Part shown: in pieces, positions 1-20,825 of the stretch
Layout: every line of letters starts with the position of its first letter
How positions within the stretch are numbered: the first letter of the stretch is position 1
Assembly: GCA_019510125.1 (NCBI GenBank)
Contig: JAEKKX010000009.1
Span: 62,001-126,000, forward strand
Length of the DNA stretch: 64,000 bases
DNA from: Lysobacterales bacterium
Lineage (GTDB): Bacteria > Pseudomonadota > Gammaproteobacteria > Xanthomonadales > Xanthomonadaceae
Direction of reading: 5' to 3'
Notes under the pieces: model-generated
The model's input: only the letters and a program-made list of their open reading frames with translations
Told to the model about the DNA's origin: nothing
Database searches by the model: none
Translations under genes and position numbers: made by a program

Positions 1-11913
<11,913 letters not shown>

Positions 11914-11950
11914 CCGGATCCATCCATCGACCGACTGCCGCGCCCGTTGG

Positions 11951-12217
11951 TCAGGCGCTCTGTCCCAGTGCCCGCTCGTACACCCCGCACAGATCGCCGA
12001 CCGTGCGGATGTCGGTGATCATCACGTTCTCGTCCTCGAACGGATCGACCTCCAGCGTTTCCTCGAGCCGCGCGATCAGCGCCGCGACCGTCATCGACGA
12101 AAAGCCGAGCTCGTCGACGATTTCGGCGTCGTCCCGCAGTTCCGGCAGCGCGAGGCCGCGCTCCTCGGCGATCTCGCCGATCACGCCGCGCACCCTTTCC
12201 TTGACCGTTGCATTCAT
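11951..12217 (-). CDS. Free-standing acyl carrier protein
   Basis: Predicted 88-residue acidic carrier protein with the phosphopantetheine site in LGFSSMTVA (serine about residue 40-41). It lies 37 bp upstream of PKS C and 15 bp after the SDR gene. Together with the AMP-ligase and SDR genes it forms a plausible small module that activates a carboxylic acid, holds it as a thioester and reduces it, giving a starter or side-chain unit. The usual D in the DSL motif is replaced (FSS), which is tolerated in free ACPs. The substrate cannot be read from the sequence. Confidence 0.88.
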   Translation of the reverse strand: MNATVKERVRGVIGEIAEERGLALPELRDDAEIVDELGFSSMTVAALIARLEETLEVDPFEDENVMITDIRTVGDLCGVYERALGQSA

Positions 12218-12232
12218 CTGCTGCTTTCTCCC

Positions 12233-12970
12233 TCAGACTGTGAGACCGCCGTCGACGACGATGGTCTGGCCGGTGATGAAACTGGATTCGTCGGACAGCA
12301 GGAACCTGACGACGGCGGACACGTCGTCCACGGACCCCAGGCGCCCCGCGGGCGTCTGCCGGATGATCCGCGCCTTCTTCTTGTCCGAGAGCACGGAGGT
12401 CATGTCCGTCTCCATGAAACCCGGCGCGATCGAGTTCGCGCGGATGCCTTCCGAGCCCAGCTCCTTGGCGAGGCTGCGGGTCAGGCCGTCGAGCGCCGCC
12501 TTGGTCGTGCTGTAGGCGGCGACGCCCCTGAAGCCGCGGATGCCGACCACCGACGAGACGTTGATGATCACGCCGAAGCCGCCGACGATCATCTGCTTGA
12601 CGCAGGCCTGGGCCAGCGCGATCGCGCCGGCGAGGTTGACCTGCAGCATCTGCTCGACCTCGGAGGGCCTGGCCATCGCGATCAGGCTTTCGTGGGCGAC
12701 GCCGGCGCTGTTGACCAGGTAGCCGACGCGGCCGTAGCGCTGCTTGACGTTCTTCATGAACCCCGAAAGCTGGCGGCGATCCGAGATGTCGACCGCCTCC
12801 CAGTACAGGTGCTCCGGATGCGCCGACATCAGCGCTTCGAGTTCCGGCGTCCTCTTCCTGCTGAAGGTCGCGACACGATAACCGTCCTCGACCAGCGCTG
12901 TGCAGATGCTCAGTCCGAGCCCCCGGCTGCCGCCGCTGACGATCGCGACCCGTTCTTTCTTTTCCGTCAT
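12233..12970 (-). CDS. SDR-family 3-oxoacyl-ACP reductase (FabG-like)
   Basis: This 245-residue classical short-chain dehydrogenase has the cofactor motif GGSRGLG (about residues 13-19), the NSAG motif, a catalytic Ser in INVSS, and YSTTK with the Tyr/Lys pair. The C-terminal GQTIVVDGG is typical of FabG relatives. It lies between the AMP-ligase (34 bp upstream) and the free ACP (15 bp downstream), so a reduction of an ACP-bound keto group is likely. A role in fatty-acid synthesis proper is less likely because the other fab genes are absent. Confidence 0.9.
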   Translation of the reverse strand: MTEKKERVAIVSGGSRGLGLSICTALVEDGYRVATFSRKRTPELEALMSAHPEHLYWEAVDISDRRQLSGFMKNVKQRYGRVGYLVNSAGVAHESLIAMARPSEVEQMLQVNLAGAIALAQACVKQMIVGGFGVIINVSSVVGIRGFRGVAAYSTTKAALDGLTRSLAKELGSEGIRANSIAPGFMETDMTSVLSDKKKARIIRQTPAGRLGSVDDVSAVVRFLLSDESSFITGQTIVVDGGLTV

Positions 12971-13004
12971 TGCTCTTGCTCCATGATGGTCGTGGCGCCG
13001 GCGC

Positions 13005-14384
13005 TCACTCGGCGAGCGCCGGCATGCTGCGCATTTTCTTGAAGCGCGAACCCACCAGCGCTTCGTTCTTGGAAATGGTGATGTGCCCGGGCACCTTGTA
13101 CGGCGCGAGGTGCTTGCGGCATTCGGCGATCACGCGGCGCTTGAACGCAGAGGGGTCCTCGTCGCGTTCGAGCACGCATTCGGCCCAGATCATCTGGCCG
13201 ACGACCGGGCTCCGCTTCACGCGGATCACGACGTCCGCGATATTCTGGATCGTGAGCATGACGTTCTCGATCTCGACCGGGAACACCTTCTCGCCGGCCA
13301 CGTTGATGATCTCGGAATCGCGGCCGAGGATCCGGATGTACTCGCCGTCGACGAGCACCCGATCGCCGGTGTCGTACCAGCCCTGGGCGTCGAACGGGCT
13401 CGGGGCGTTGAGGTAGCCGAGCATCGCCTGTTCGCTCCTGATCCACAGGGTGCCGTTGCGGACCTCGACGTCGTAGCCGCATCCGCCGACCTTCATCCAG
13501 ACCGACGAGGAGTCCCTGGAACGGGTCGGCAACACGCCCATCTCGGACAGGCCGTAGCCCTGCTTGAGCGCGACCTGCGGGAAGATCCTGCGCAGTCCGC
13601 CCAGGGTCGACTCGGGCATGACTTCGGTGCCGTAGTTGATGATCCGCAGCGAGGACAGGTCGAACTCGCGGTGCAGGCCCGACATCAGCAGCATGGTCAG
13701 GAACGACGGCGTCGTCGGCAGCGCCTCGACCGCATGGCGCGCGATGGCCGCGCAGATGTCGCGGGGCTGGCGCGAGTCGCAGGTGACGATCGTCCCGCCG
13801 TTGAAGATGACGCTGAAGAGGCTGTTCAGGCCGGCGACGTGGTCGAGCTTCAGGAACAGCAGCGTGCGGTAGGCGTCGCGGACCCTGTCCCTGAACTTGC
13901 CGGTCATCCGCCCGTGGTCGAGCAGCACGGCCTTGCCCTTGCCGGTGCTGCCCGAGGTGAAGATCACGAACCCCGGCAGGCCCCCGGCCACCAGCGGCTG
14001 GAGCAACGGATTGAGCGTCTCGTCCTGCGGCTCCACCCGCTCGAACAGGAACGCCTCCGGCGCATCGGCGCACGCCGGCGGCACCCGGACCACCCACGAT
14101 ACGCAGGCGATCCCGAGCCTTTCCTGCAGCGTGCTGTCGTCGTCGGTGGGCAGCGGCACGACGATGCAGCCGATCCCGACCAGGGACTGCAGCAGCGCGA
14201 TCGCCTGGACGTGGTAGTCGGCGATCAACGCCACGCGGTCGCCCGCGCGGATGCCCCTTCCGAGGAGATCGTCGCGCCAGCGGTCGACCATGCCGACGAA
14301 CTGCGCATAGCTGACCTCGCCGCGTTCGTCGACCGCGATCGGCCGCCTGTCGAAGCCCAGGAAGCGCTCCCTGATCCAGTCCAT
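13005..14384 (-). CDS. AMP-dependent acyl-CoA/acyl-ACP ligase
   Basis: A 459-residue adenylate-forming enzyme. It shows the ATP-binding motif FTSGSTGKGKA (residues 142-152), the YDTGD motif, the hinge region around INVAGEKVFPVEIE, and the C-terminal lysine region SRFKKMRS. The ATG at 14384 is chosen because a purine-rich GGAAGG precedes it and the protein then begins like the family; upstream in-frame sequence is not protein-like. It is somewhat short for the family (commonly 500-550). It probably activates a carboxylic acid and loads it on the nearby free ACP (11951-12217). The acid is unknown. Confidence 0.88.
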   Translation of the reverse strand: MDWIRERFLGFDRRPIAVDERGEVSYAQFVGMVDRWRDDLLGRGIRAGDRVALIADYHVQAIALLQSLVGIGCIVVPLPTDDDSTLQERLGIACVSWVVRVPPACADAPEAFLFERVEPQDETLNPLLQPLVAGGLPGFVIFTSGSTGKGKAVLLDHGRMTGKFRDRVRDAYRTLLFLKLDHVAGLNSLFSVIFNGGTIVTCDSRQPRDICAAIARHAVEALPTTPSFLTMLLMSGLHREFDLSSLRIINYGTEVMPESTLGGLRRIFPQVALKQGYGLSEMGVLPTRSRDSSSVWMKVGGCGYDVEVRNGTLWIRSEQAMLGYLNAPSPFDAQGWYDTGDRVLVDGEYIRILGRDSEIINVAGEKVFPVEIENVMLTIQNIADVVIRVKRSPVVGQMIWAECVLERDEDPSAFKRRVIAECRKHLAPYKVPGHITISKNEALVGSRFKKMRSMPALAE

Positions 14385-14620
14385 GCCCCACCCCTTCCCT
14401 GTCGTGATCCATGCGACCGCGGACGACCGGCGTGTCGCACCGGTCGTCGACGGCATCCTTCGGGTCCATCGATGACAACGGCAAACGCGTCGAAAGCGTG
14501 CCATCGTCAATGACCGACGTTCGCCCGGGCCGGCGATCTCCCCCTCGCCGCCCGGGATGCCGGCGCCGGCGCCGCGCGGGGCGCGATGTCCTCCGCCCGA
14601 GCGCCGCCGCCGGCAGCCGC

Positions 14621-15415
14621 TTACTGCGCGGCCGGCGCCTGCACCACCGGCGGCGCGCCGTTCTCGCCGGGTTCGACGATGTAGTCGACCCTGGCGTTCT
14701 TGTACTTGTCCATGTCCATCATGCCCTGCATGTCGTGCAGGACCTTGAACATGCCTTCCTTCAGCGCGAAGTTCGCGAGGATGAAGTTCATGCCGCCCAG
14801 GTCGGTGTCCTGGGTGAACTCGATGTCCAGTTCGTTGTTCGGCAGCGGCGTCAGCTTCCAGTTGTTGTGGAGGTGGGTGACGCGGATGCAGCAGTTGTCG
14901 CGCGGCATCATGTCGGGCGCGGACATGATGTTGATCTCGATCTTGCGGCTGGCCGGATCCTGGTGGTGCTCCGCGAAGAGCACGTACTCGCGGGTCTTGA
15001 AGCCCGGGATCGGCGGATCGAACTTGAAGCGCACGTACTTGCCGTAGTAACCGGGCAGCATCTCCATCTGCCGGATCATCCTGGTGTCGTAGCAGTAGGC
15101 GTCGACGCAACTGTCGAGGTCCTCGAGCAGCTTGATCATGCTCGACAGGCGGGCCTTGATCTTGACGTGGGCCTTGACCCGGATGTACTCGCTGCCGGGC
15201 GACTTCTTCGTCCAGACCTGGACGCCGTCCTCGTTCCGCGCCAGCTCCCATTCGTTCGAGCCCGAGGCCGTCCACGCCAGCTTGCCGAGGAAGAACACGG
15301 CGATGGCGATCAGCACGGCATAGCCGACGCGTTTGAGCGTGAACCGCTTCGCCCGCTTCGTGCGAACCGAATCGTTGATACCGGTATCTTCCTGCTTGTT
15401 GTTTTCAGCGGTCAT
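14621..15415 (-). CDS. Membrane-anchored START-domain lipid-binding protein
   Basis: A 264-residue protein with a charged N-terminus, one transmembrane helix (about 29-49) and a START-type ligand-binding domain (about 53-250). The domain is recognised from the pattern WELARNEDGVQVWTKK, a middle PGFKTREYV and a long C-terminal helix. START domains hold one hydrophobic molecule in a deep cavity. The topology puts the domain on the periplasmic side or along the inner membrane. It sits between the hydroxylase and the ligase in the PKS operon, so carrying or presenting the polyketide is likely. An ATG 12 bp upstream (15427) is the alternative start; 15415 has the better purine tract (GGAAAC). Confidence 0.8.
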   Translation of the reverse strand: MTAENNKQEDTGINDSVRTKRAKRFTLKRVGYAVLIAIAVFFLGKLAWTASGSNEWELARNEDGVQVWTKKSPGSEYIRVKAHVKIKARLSSMIKLLEDLDSCVDAYCYDTRMIRQMEMLPGYYGKYVRFKFDPPIPGFKTREYVLFAEHHQDPASRKIEINIMSAPDMMPRDNCCIRVTHLHNNWKLTPLPNNELDIEFTQDTDLGGMNFILANFALKEGMFKVLHDMQGMMDMDKYKNARVDYIVEPGENGAPPVVQAPAAQ

Positions 15416-15466
15416 GTCCGTTTCCATTGAAGATGAGTAGTGCGACGTGCGCGTGCGTCCCGGGCC

Positions 15467-16675
15467 TCATTGCGGCCCTTCGTATTTCTCGACCAGCTTC
15501 AGGTAGTCGGCGTGCATCTTGCTGTTCCACTCGAAGTCGTCCAGTTCCTCGTCGATCCTGATGCTGTTCTTGAGTTCCTCCGGCAGGTACTTGAGCTTCC
15601 TGACGTAGTCCTCGTTGGCGCCTGGCTTGTCGGCGCCCATACCGAAGCTGTACGGCTTGAGCCTGCCGAAGTGGTGCATCGAATGCTGCGCGACCGTCTG
15701 CCGGTTGATGTCGGCCCCGGGGAACACGCCGGGAATGTACTGATGGGCATCGATGTCGCCCTTGATCTCGAGGTTGTAGATGAACATCGCCATCAGCGGG
15801 TTGTAGAACGGGATCGGCGCGCCGAGGCCATGCCGGGTGAAGCCCTCGAGGTGGCCGTTGCCCGCCACCCCGATCAGCCCGGACGGGATCGCGTCGTGAT
15901 GGCTGCCGTGCAGGTAGATGAAATCGAACTCGGAATTGTGGCTGAGCCAGTGGTCGCGGTAGTACCACGCGTTGAGGAGCTTCAGGTGCTGCGACTGGGT
16001 GAAGAAGTTGATCGCCAGGGTCGCGACCACGAACAGCACCGAGAAGTCGAAATGGGTGATCACGATGTACCAGGGCGCGATCAGGATGATGTGGGTGAGT
16101 ATCCCGGTGAGATAGGCGTGGGTGATCTCGACCGCCATGCTCCGCTGCTGCTCGATGTTCTTCTTCCACACCGTCTGCAGCAGCACCTCGCGCACGAGCG
16201 CCCGCTTGCGCAGGTGGGCGTAGTAGATGCAGGTCCGGTAGGCGGTGATCGCGCCGAAGTGGAGGTAGAACAGCCACAGCGCGATCTTGCGCATCAGTTC
16301 GACGTGATGCGGCCAGGTCGGCGTGATCCGGATCAGGTAATTCTCCAGCAGCAGCACCGCGATGCCGAAGAAATAGACCCACTTCAGGTTTTCCACCTTG
16401 TAGAGGATCGAGTAGAGGATTTCCTGCGGCCGCCTGACCACGAGCGGCACCGCCGGCGCCCAGCCATGCCGCATCGGGAAGGCCACCAGCATCCACAGCG
16501 AAGCGGCGATGCCGATGTAGGTGATCGGATTGTCCCTGCCGTAGGAAAACCACACGACGACCGCGCACAGCAGCGACATCAGTGCGTAGTCGAACGCATC
16601 GGTCTTCTTGTAGACGATCCTCCGCTTGCTTTCGCCGTAGATCCGGTGGTACTTCGATTTGTCGTATTCCGTCAT
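15467..16675 (-). CDS. Integral-membrane di-iron fatty acid hydroxylase-like enzyme
   Basis: A 402-residue protein with several hydrophobic segments and the histidine clusters of the fatty-acid hydroxylase/sterol desaturase superfamily: HWLSH (242-246, HxxxH), HGSHH (256-260, HxxHH) and HSMHH (331-335, HxxHH). These would bind two irons on the cytosolic face and allow O2-dependent hydroxylation or desaturation of a lipid-like substrate. The ATG at 16675 is chosen because GGAG lies six bases upstream; another ATG is at 16687. Its place between the GMC oxidoreductase and START genes makes it a likely tailoring enzyme for a membrane-located polyketide. Confidence 0.85.
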   Translation of the reverse strand: MTEYDKSKYHRIYGESKRRIVYKKTDAFDYALMSLLCAVVVWFSYGRDNPITYIGIAASLWMLVAFPMRHGWAPAVPLVVRRPQEILYSILYKVENLKWVYFFGIAVLLLENYLIRITPTWPHHVELMRKIALWLFYLHFGAITAYRTCIYYAHLRKRALVREVLLQTVWKKNIEQQRSMAVEITHAYLTGILTHIILIAPWYIVITHFDFSVLFVVATLAINFFTQSQHLKLLNAWYYRDHWLSHNSEFDFIYLHGSHHDAIPSGLIGVAGNGHLEGFTRHGLGAPIPFYNPLMAMFIYNLEIKGDIDAHQYIPGVFPGADINRQTVAQHSMHHFGRLKPYSFGMGADKPGANEDYVRKLKYLPEELKNSIRIDEELDDFEWNSKMHADYLKLVEKYEGPQ

Positions 16676-16733
16676 CGCGTGCTCCATCGCTGCTCGTGCT
16701 TTCGTTGACCTCGGCGCCCGGGGCGGGCGCGCT

Positions 16734-18116
16734 TCATGCGGTCGCCAGCGCGACCTTCCGGTATTGGGATGTCTGGCTCCCGGCCTGTTCCGGGGCGTCG
16801 CGCGATCCGGGCGCTTCCGCCAGGAGCCGCTTCGCCAGATAGCGGCTGAGGCACAGCAGGGTCACCGCCGGCGGCCCCTTCATGTCGTCCGGGATCACCG
16901 ATCCGTCGCACACGTGCAGGTTCCCGATCCGGGTCTGCAGATCGGCGTCGAGGTGCTCGCCGATCCTGACCAGCCCTCCCACCCGGCCCGCGACCGACAG
17001 TCCGAAATCGGTCACGTGCCGCGCGCCCATCTTCTCGAACAGCGCCAGCGCGTCCCGGCGTCCCTTCTCGAGCCTGGCGAGCACGTCGGCGTCCAACACC
17101 TTGCGCAGGCGTCCGTCCGGGGTCAGCTCGCCGCCGAGATCGTCGGCGACCTTGATGCCGATCCCGACGCATTGCTCGAACGGTAGGAAGTGGCGCAGCT
17201 TCATCCCGCCGAGCATCATCATCCGGTGGAAGGTCCTGGACATGTTGGCGTCGCCGAGCGAGATACCGTCCTCGCCGTCGCAGCCCATGCTGCTGACGTA
17301 GCTGTCCGACCCCGCGAGCCCCGGGACCAGCCCGTACATCGCATAGCCGGGGGTGCAGAAGAAGCCGCGGTTGCCGATCTCGTCGAGGCCCGCCGCGCGC
17401 AGCATCGCCGGCGTGGCGAGTTCTCCCGCCGCGATCACGACCTTCTTCGCATGGACCCGGTGCCTGCGCCTGCGCAGTCCTTCGCGCTTGACGAAGCCGA
17501 CGCCGACCGCCATCCCGTCTTCGACCAGGACCTCGTCCACCAGCGCGCCGCTGACGAGATCGGCGCCATGGCCGATGGCCTCGACGAGGTAGGGCCTGGC
17601 CTTCCACTTGGCGTTGTAGGCATAGCCGTGCGCGGACGCCGCGAGATCGACCAGCATGTCGCGCTTGATCCAGTCGTGTCCGCAGGCCAACGCGGCGTCG
17701 CGGAGCCGCAGGGTCTTCACGCCCAGCATGTCGTCCGGCAGCGCGTTGATCGGCAGTTCCGCCCTGACCCGCGCGAGTTCTGCCGAAAGATCGATGCCCA
17801 GCGCAGAGAACGTGGACAGGTCCGGGTAGGCGACGACCGCGAAGTACACGCCGGTCGATCCGCCCACCGCGACGCCCCGCGCCGCGGCGACCCCGCTGCC
17901 CTCGATCTTGATCTGGTCGATCATGGAGGCGATCGCGCCGAAGCTTTCCCGCAGCGCGACGTGCTTGCCGCGTTCGAGCACGAGCACCCGCTTGCCCGCC
18001 GAGGCCAGTTCGCGCGCGAGCGTCGATCCGCAGGTCCCGGAGCCCACGATGACGGCGTCGTAGGTCTTCCCCGACGCCTGTTCCGGCGCGATGTCCTTGC
18101 TGTGCTTGCTGTCCAT
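16734..18116 (-). CDS. GMC-family FAD-dependent oxidoreductase
   Basis: A 460-residue flavoprotein with the N-terminal FAD motif VGSGTCGSTLARELAS followed by LVLERG, a middle VIAAGELATP, and the C-terminal NLHVCDGSVIP typical of GMC enzymes, which oxidise alcohols to aldehydes or ketones. The position that often holds a histidine in relatives (AGHPGG-like) reads AGRVGG here, so the active-site base may differ. It has no signal peptide. The ATG at 18116 has a strong GAGGGG five bases upstream; an alternative ATG is at 18146. It follows the outer-membrane barrel gene and precedes the hydroxylase, suggesting hydroxylation followed by alcohol oxidation of the product. Confidence 0.85.
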   Translation of the reverse strand: MDSKHSKDIAPEQASGKTYDAVIVGSGTCGSTLARELASAGKRVLVLERGKHVALRESFGAIASMIDQIKIEGSGVAAARGVAVGGSTGVYFAVVAYPDLSTFSALGIDLSAELARVRAELPINALPDDMLGVKTLRLRDAALACGHDWIKRDMLVDLAASAHGYAYNAKWKARPYLVEAIGHGADLVSGALVDEVLVEDGMAVGVGFVKREGLRRRRHRVHAKKVVIAAGELATPAMLRAAGLDEIGNRGFFCTPGYAMYGLVPGLAGSDSYVSSMGCDGEDGISLGDANMSRTFHRMMMLGGMKLRHFLPFEQCVGIGIKVADDLGGELTPDGRLRKVLDADVLARLEKGRRDALALFEKMGARHVTDFGLSVAGRVGGLVRIGEHLDADLQTRIGNLHVCDGSVIPDDMKGPPAVTLLCLSRYLAKRLLAEAPGSRDAPEQAGSQTSQYRKVALATA

Positions 18117-18201
18117 GATGCCCCTCGATGATGTCCCCGTGCCCACCGGCCTCGCCGCGGCGGCAGGATGCCGCTACGTCGGCGCGCGCTCGCGCCTTCC
18201 C

Positions 18202-19770
18202 TCAGAACTGGTATTTCACGCGCAGTGCGACCTGGTCGGTGTCGCGATAGGTCCTCAGCGCCGCGTCGCGGTCGGTGTCGCCGACGACGTGGACGTCGAG
18301 CTGGAACGCCGTGCTTTCCCGCCACTGGTAGGACGCGCGCACCGACGACTGCAGGCTGGCGTTCGGGCGCGTCACGATCGTCAGCCAGTTGACCGTGAGC
18401 AGGTCGCTGAGGAAGGTGAAATTGGCGTTGAGGATCAGCGAGCCCTGGTTCCTCGGCGTGGTCGAGAGCGAGCGGTTCCAGCCGATGACGTGGCTGTTCA
18501 CCCACTCCATCCCCAGGCTCCTGGAGCCGCCCAGCGAATAGGTGACGCCGAAGGCGCTGTCGACCACCGCCTTGCTGCGCGAACGCAGCGCCTCGTCGAG
18601 GAAGCTCTTGTCCGACTTGTAGGCGATTTCGCCCTTGAACTGGAAGTTGCCACGCACGTGGTTGAACGTCGCGCCGACCATGCCGAAGCGCCTGGCGAAG
18701 CGATCGACCAGCAGGTGGCCGCCGCCATCGACGCCCACGACGTCGTAGGCGTAGTCGTTCTCGATCAGCGACGCCGCCATCAGGCTGAAATCGCTGCGGT
18801 CGTGGACCTTCTTCCAGCGTAGGCCGTATTCGTGCCGGTCGTTCAGGTCCGGATCCGAGCGGACCACCGCGTCGTCAGGGAAGAACGGCCGGTAGTAGGC
18901 GGTGCCCTTCTTCGGATAGCGGTTGAAGCGCGGCGACGGAACGAAGAAGGCGCTCCAGTGGCCGTGGTCGGTGAAGCGGTCCGCGGCGACCATGAACTGG
19001 CCGAGCCTCGATTCCTCCAGCGGGATCAGGAACAGTTCGGAGGCGTTCCTCGGACTGACCACGTCGGTGATCGCACCGCCCTCCGACTCGCCCCAGATCA
19101 TCTTCTGTACGCCGAGCTTGTAGCTGTTGTTGGAATCCGGCTGGCTGTACTGCAGGTACGCTTCCGGGGTGATGCTCTCGAGCACGAGGGTGTCGCCCTC
19201 CGCTTTCGCGCGGTGGTCGTTCGACCAGAACGCGGTCAGCTTGGAATCGAACTGCAGGAAGAAGTCGCCGAGGAAATACTTGGCGTATTCCAGCCGGATC
19301 GACGAGCGATTGTTGACGATGCCGGCCCCGGTCGTCGAAAGCGAGTTCTCGTGGATCAGGGTGACCCGGCTCGACTTCTGCCCCGGATCGCTCCCGGTAT
19401 CCCCGAACGGATCGGACACGTCGCCCGGCGACTGTCCGTCGATCGTCGTGTCCTGGCCGTCGAGGCCGGCCGCATCGGCGCCGGTCGCATCTGTGTCGCC
19501 CGCATTTGTGCCGGTCGTATCGGCGCCGGCGGGATCGCTGCCGCCGATGTCGATGCCGGACGCATCGGCGCCGACCGCCTGCCCCAGGGCGGCGTCGGTA
19601 CCGCCGGCCGCGCCCGGATCGGGGGCGTCCGGCGGCGTTCCCGCCGCGGCGTCCTGGTCCTGCGACGCGGCCGCGTTCGCGCGCGGGGCCCCGACGACGT
19701 CCTGCGCCGCCAGCGGCGCGCTCATCATCGTGGCCACGAGCAACAGGGCCACCTCTGCACGGGAGGTCAT
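18202..19770 (-). CDS. Outer-membrane beta-barrel protein (DUF1302-like) with repeat linker
   Basis: A 522-residue secreted protein. It has a signal peptide (1-22, cleavage near LAAQ), a long Asp/Gly/Ala-rich linker (about 30-130) and then alternating beta-strand sequence up to the terminal phenylalanine of VALRVKYQF, a classic outer-membrane insertion signal. Internal patterns such as TPEAYLQY resemble DUF1302-type barrels that accompany RND/MMPL lipid transporters. It starts 11 bp after the LolA-like gene and is likely the outer-membrane end of the same transport route. The family assignment is from memory of such operons, so the exact family is less sure than the barrel itself. Confidence 0.75.
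   Translation of the reverse strand: MTSRAEVALLLVATMMSAPLAAQDVVGAPRANAAASQDQDAAAGTPPDAPDPGAAGGTDAALGQAVGADASGIDIGGSDPAGADTTGTNAGDTDATGADAAGLDGQDTTIDGQSPGDVSDPFGDTGSDPGQKSSRVTLIHENSLSTTGAGIVNNRSSIRLEYAKYFLGDFFLQFDSKLTAFWSNDHRAKAEGDTLVLESITPEAYLQYSQPDSNNSYKLGVQKMIWGESEGGAITDVVSPRNASELFLIPLEESRLGQFMVAADRFTDHGHWSAFFVPSPRFNRYPKKGTAYYRPFFPDDAVVRSDPDLNDRHEYGLRWKKVHDRSDFSLMAASLIENDYAYDVVGVDGGGHLLVDRFARRFGMVGATFNHVRGNFQFKGEIAYKSDKSFLDEALRSRSKAVVDSAFGVTYSLGGSRSLGMEWVNSHVIGWNRSLSTTPRNQGSLILNANFTFLSDLLTVNWLTIVTRPNASLQSSVRASYQWRESTAFQLDVHVVGDTDRDAALRTYRDTDQVALRVKYQF
19453..19572 (-). repeat. Imperfect 15-bp tandem repeat (about 8 copies)
   Basis: Residues 67-106 of the barrel protein are built of about eight five-residue units with the pattern G-x-D/N-x-x (for example GADTT, GADAA, GIDIG). 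At the DNA level these are imperfect 15-bp repeats. The segment lies between the signal peptide and the barrel and would form a flexible acidic periplasmic linker that may vary in length between strains. Confidence 0.75.
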
Positions 19771-19781
19771 CTGGACGGCGC

Positions 19782-20681
19782 TCAGTGCTGGATGTCGGCG
19801 CGGAACTTCTCGAGGTTCCGCTCGCGGAACGCGAAATCGGTCAGGGCGCGCTGGCTGAGGAATTCCGGATCGACCTGCACGTTGTGGCGCATGGCGGTCT
19901 TGTCCATCTGGCTGATCCGCGACGTGCCGAGGTTGTTCATCACGACCTTGGTGACGACGTAGACCCCGTCGATCTTCTTGAGGCCGCTCTGGATCCTCTG
20001 CTTGTAGATCTTGCCGTTGCGGTACATGTCCTCCTTCAGGGTGAGGAAGGACTGCTTGTCGATCCAGGCGACCACCTTCTGGTACCGGGTCTTGCGCGCG
20101 CGCTCGGGCTTGGGCGTGATCTCGACCACCCACACCGGACGGTTCTGGTAGGTCGTCTCCTGCAGCAGCTTGTAGGTGTACTCGTAGACCTTGCGCGAAT
20201 CCGGATTCTCGGTGGTCTCGACCGAGAATTCGGAGCCGAAGACGCTGCCGCCCTCGTCCTCGTTGGCGATGACCCGGTTCACCTTCGCCAGCGCCGGCAG
20301 GTACACCCAGTTGTCGTTCTCGCGGCCCTTTTCGCCGTATTCGTAGACGAGCAGGCTTGATCCCTTGTCGCTGGAAGGCTCGCGGACGATCGAGAGCAGC
20401 CTCGCGTTGTAGAGACCGTCGATGATGTCGACCTTCTTGACGTTCTCGGTGAGCACGACGCGCGGCTGCTCGGAGCACTTCACCTTGCCGTCCACCATCC
20501 TGTACTTGCAGGTGGTGATCCTGGTGGTCGAGAGCTGGGTCGAGAACGCCTTGCGGGTGGCGTGGTCGGCCTTGACCATGATGTCGTCGACCGACAGTGC
20601 GTTCTCCGCGGAAGTGGTGAGGCTCGGAAGGAACAGGAGCGCCGTCACGAGGGTCAACTGCTTGATGTTGTCGAGTTTCAT
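19782..20681 (-). CDS. LolA-like periplasmic outer-membrane lipoprotein-sorting protein
   Basis: A 299-residue protein with a signal peptide (about 1-25) and a LolA-like single-domain beta fold. Recognisable patterns are the DDIMVKAD start, YEYGEKGRENDNWVYLPALAKVNRV, and KVVAWIDKQSFLTLKEDMY. This family (often named outer membrane lipoprotein-sorting protein) is commonly encoded beside RND/MMPL transporters and shuttles hydrophobic molecules through the periplasm. Here it lies 144 bp after the RND gene and 11 bp before the barrel gene, so it probably passes the polyketide or a lipid conjugate from inner to outer membrane. Confidence 0.87.
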   Translation of the reverse strand: MKLDNIKQLTLVTALLFLPSLTTSAENALSVDDIMVKADHATRKAFSTQLSTTRITTCKYRMVDGKVKCSEQPRVVLTENVKKVDIIDGLYNARLLSIVREPSSDKGSSLLVYEYGEKGRENDNWVYLPALAKVNRVIANEDEGGSVFGSEFSVETTENPDSRKVYEYTYKLLQETTYQNRPVWVVEITPKPERARKTRYQKVVAWIDKQSFLTLKEDMYRNGKIYKQRIQSGLKKIDGVYVVTKVVMNNLGTSRISQMDKTAMRHNVQVDPEFLSQRALTDFAFRERNLEKFRADIQH

Positions 20682-20739
20682 GTCGTTACCTGGATTTGCG
20701 ATGGCGAGCGCCCCGGGAGGACGATCGAGCGTGCCTGGA

Positions 20740-20753
20740 CCAGACTTGTCTGG
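20740..20753. promoter_or_regulatory. Small inverted repeat between RND and LolA-like genes
   Basis: A perfect CCAGAC-TT-GTCTGG palindrome sits in the 144-bp gap between the exporter and the LolA-like gene. It could be an operator for internal regulation or an mRNA hairpin. The rest of the gap shows no reading frame. Confidence 0.35.
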
Positions 20754-20825
20754 ATCGAACTTGCGAGGGCCGGGCGGAAGGCATCGGATGGCGGGCGTCG
20801 GCCGGGATGCCGACGCCGCTCCTGC

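Noticed and set aside
19782-20681. Calling the LolA-like gene in the PKS operon a second lolA
   Set aside because: It is 299 residues, much longer than LolA, with other conserved patterns. The true lolA is at 44271-44888.
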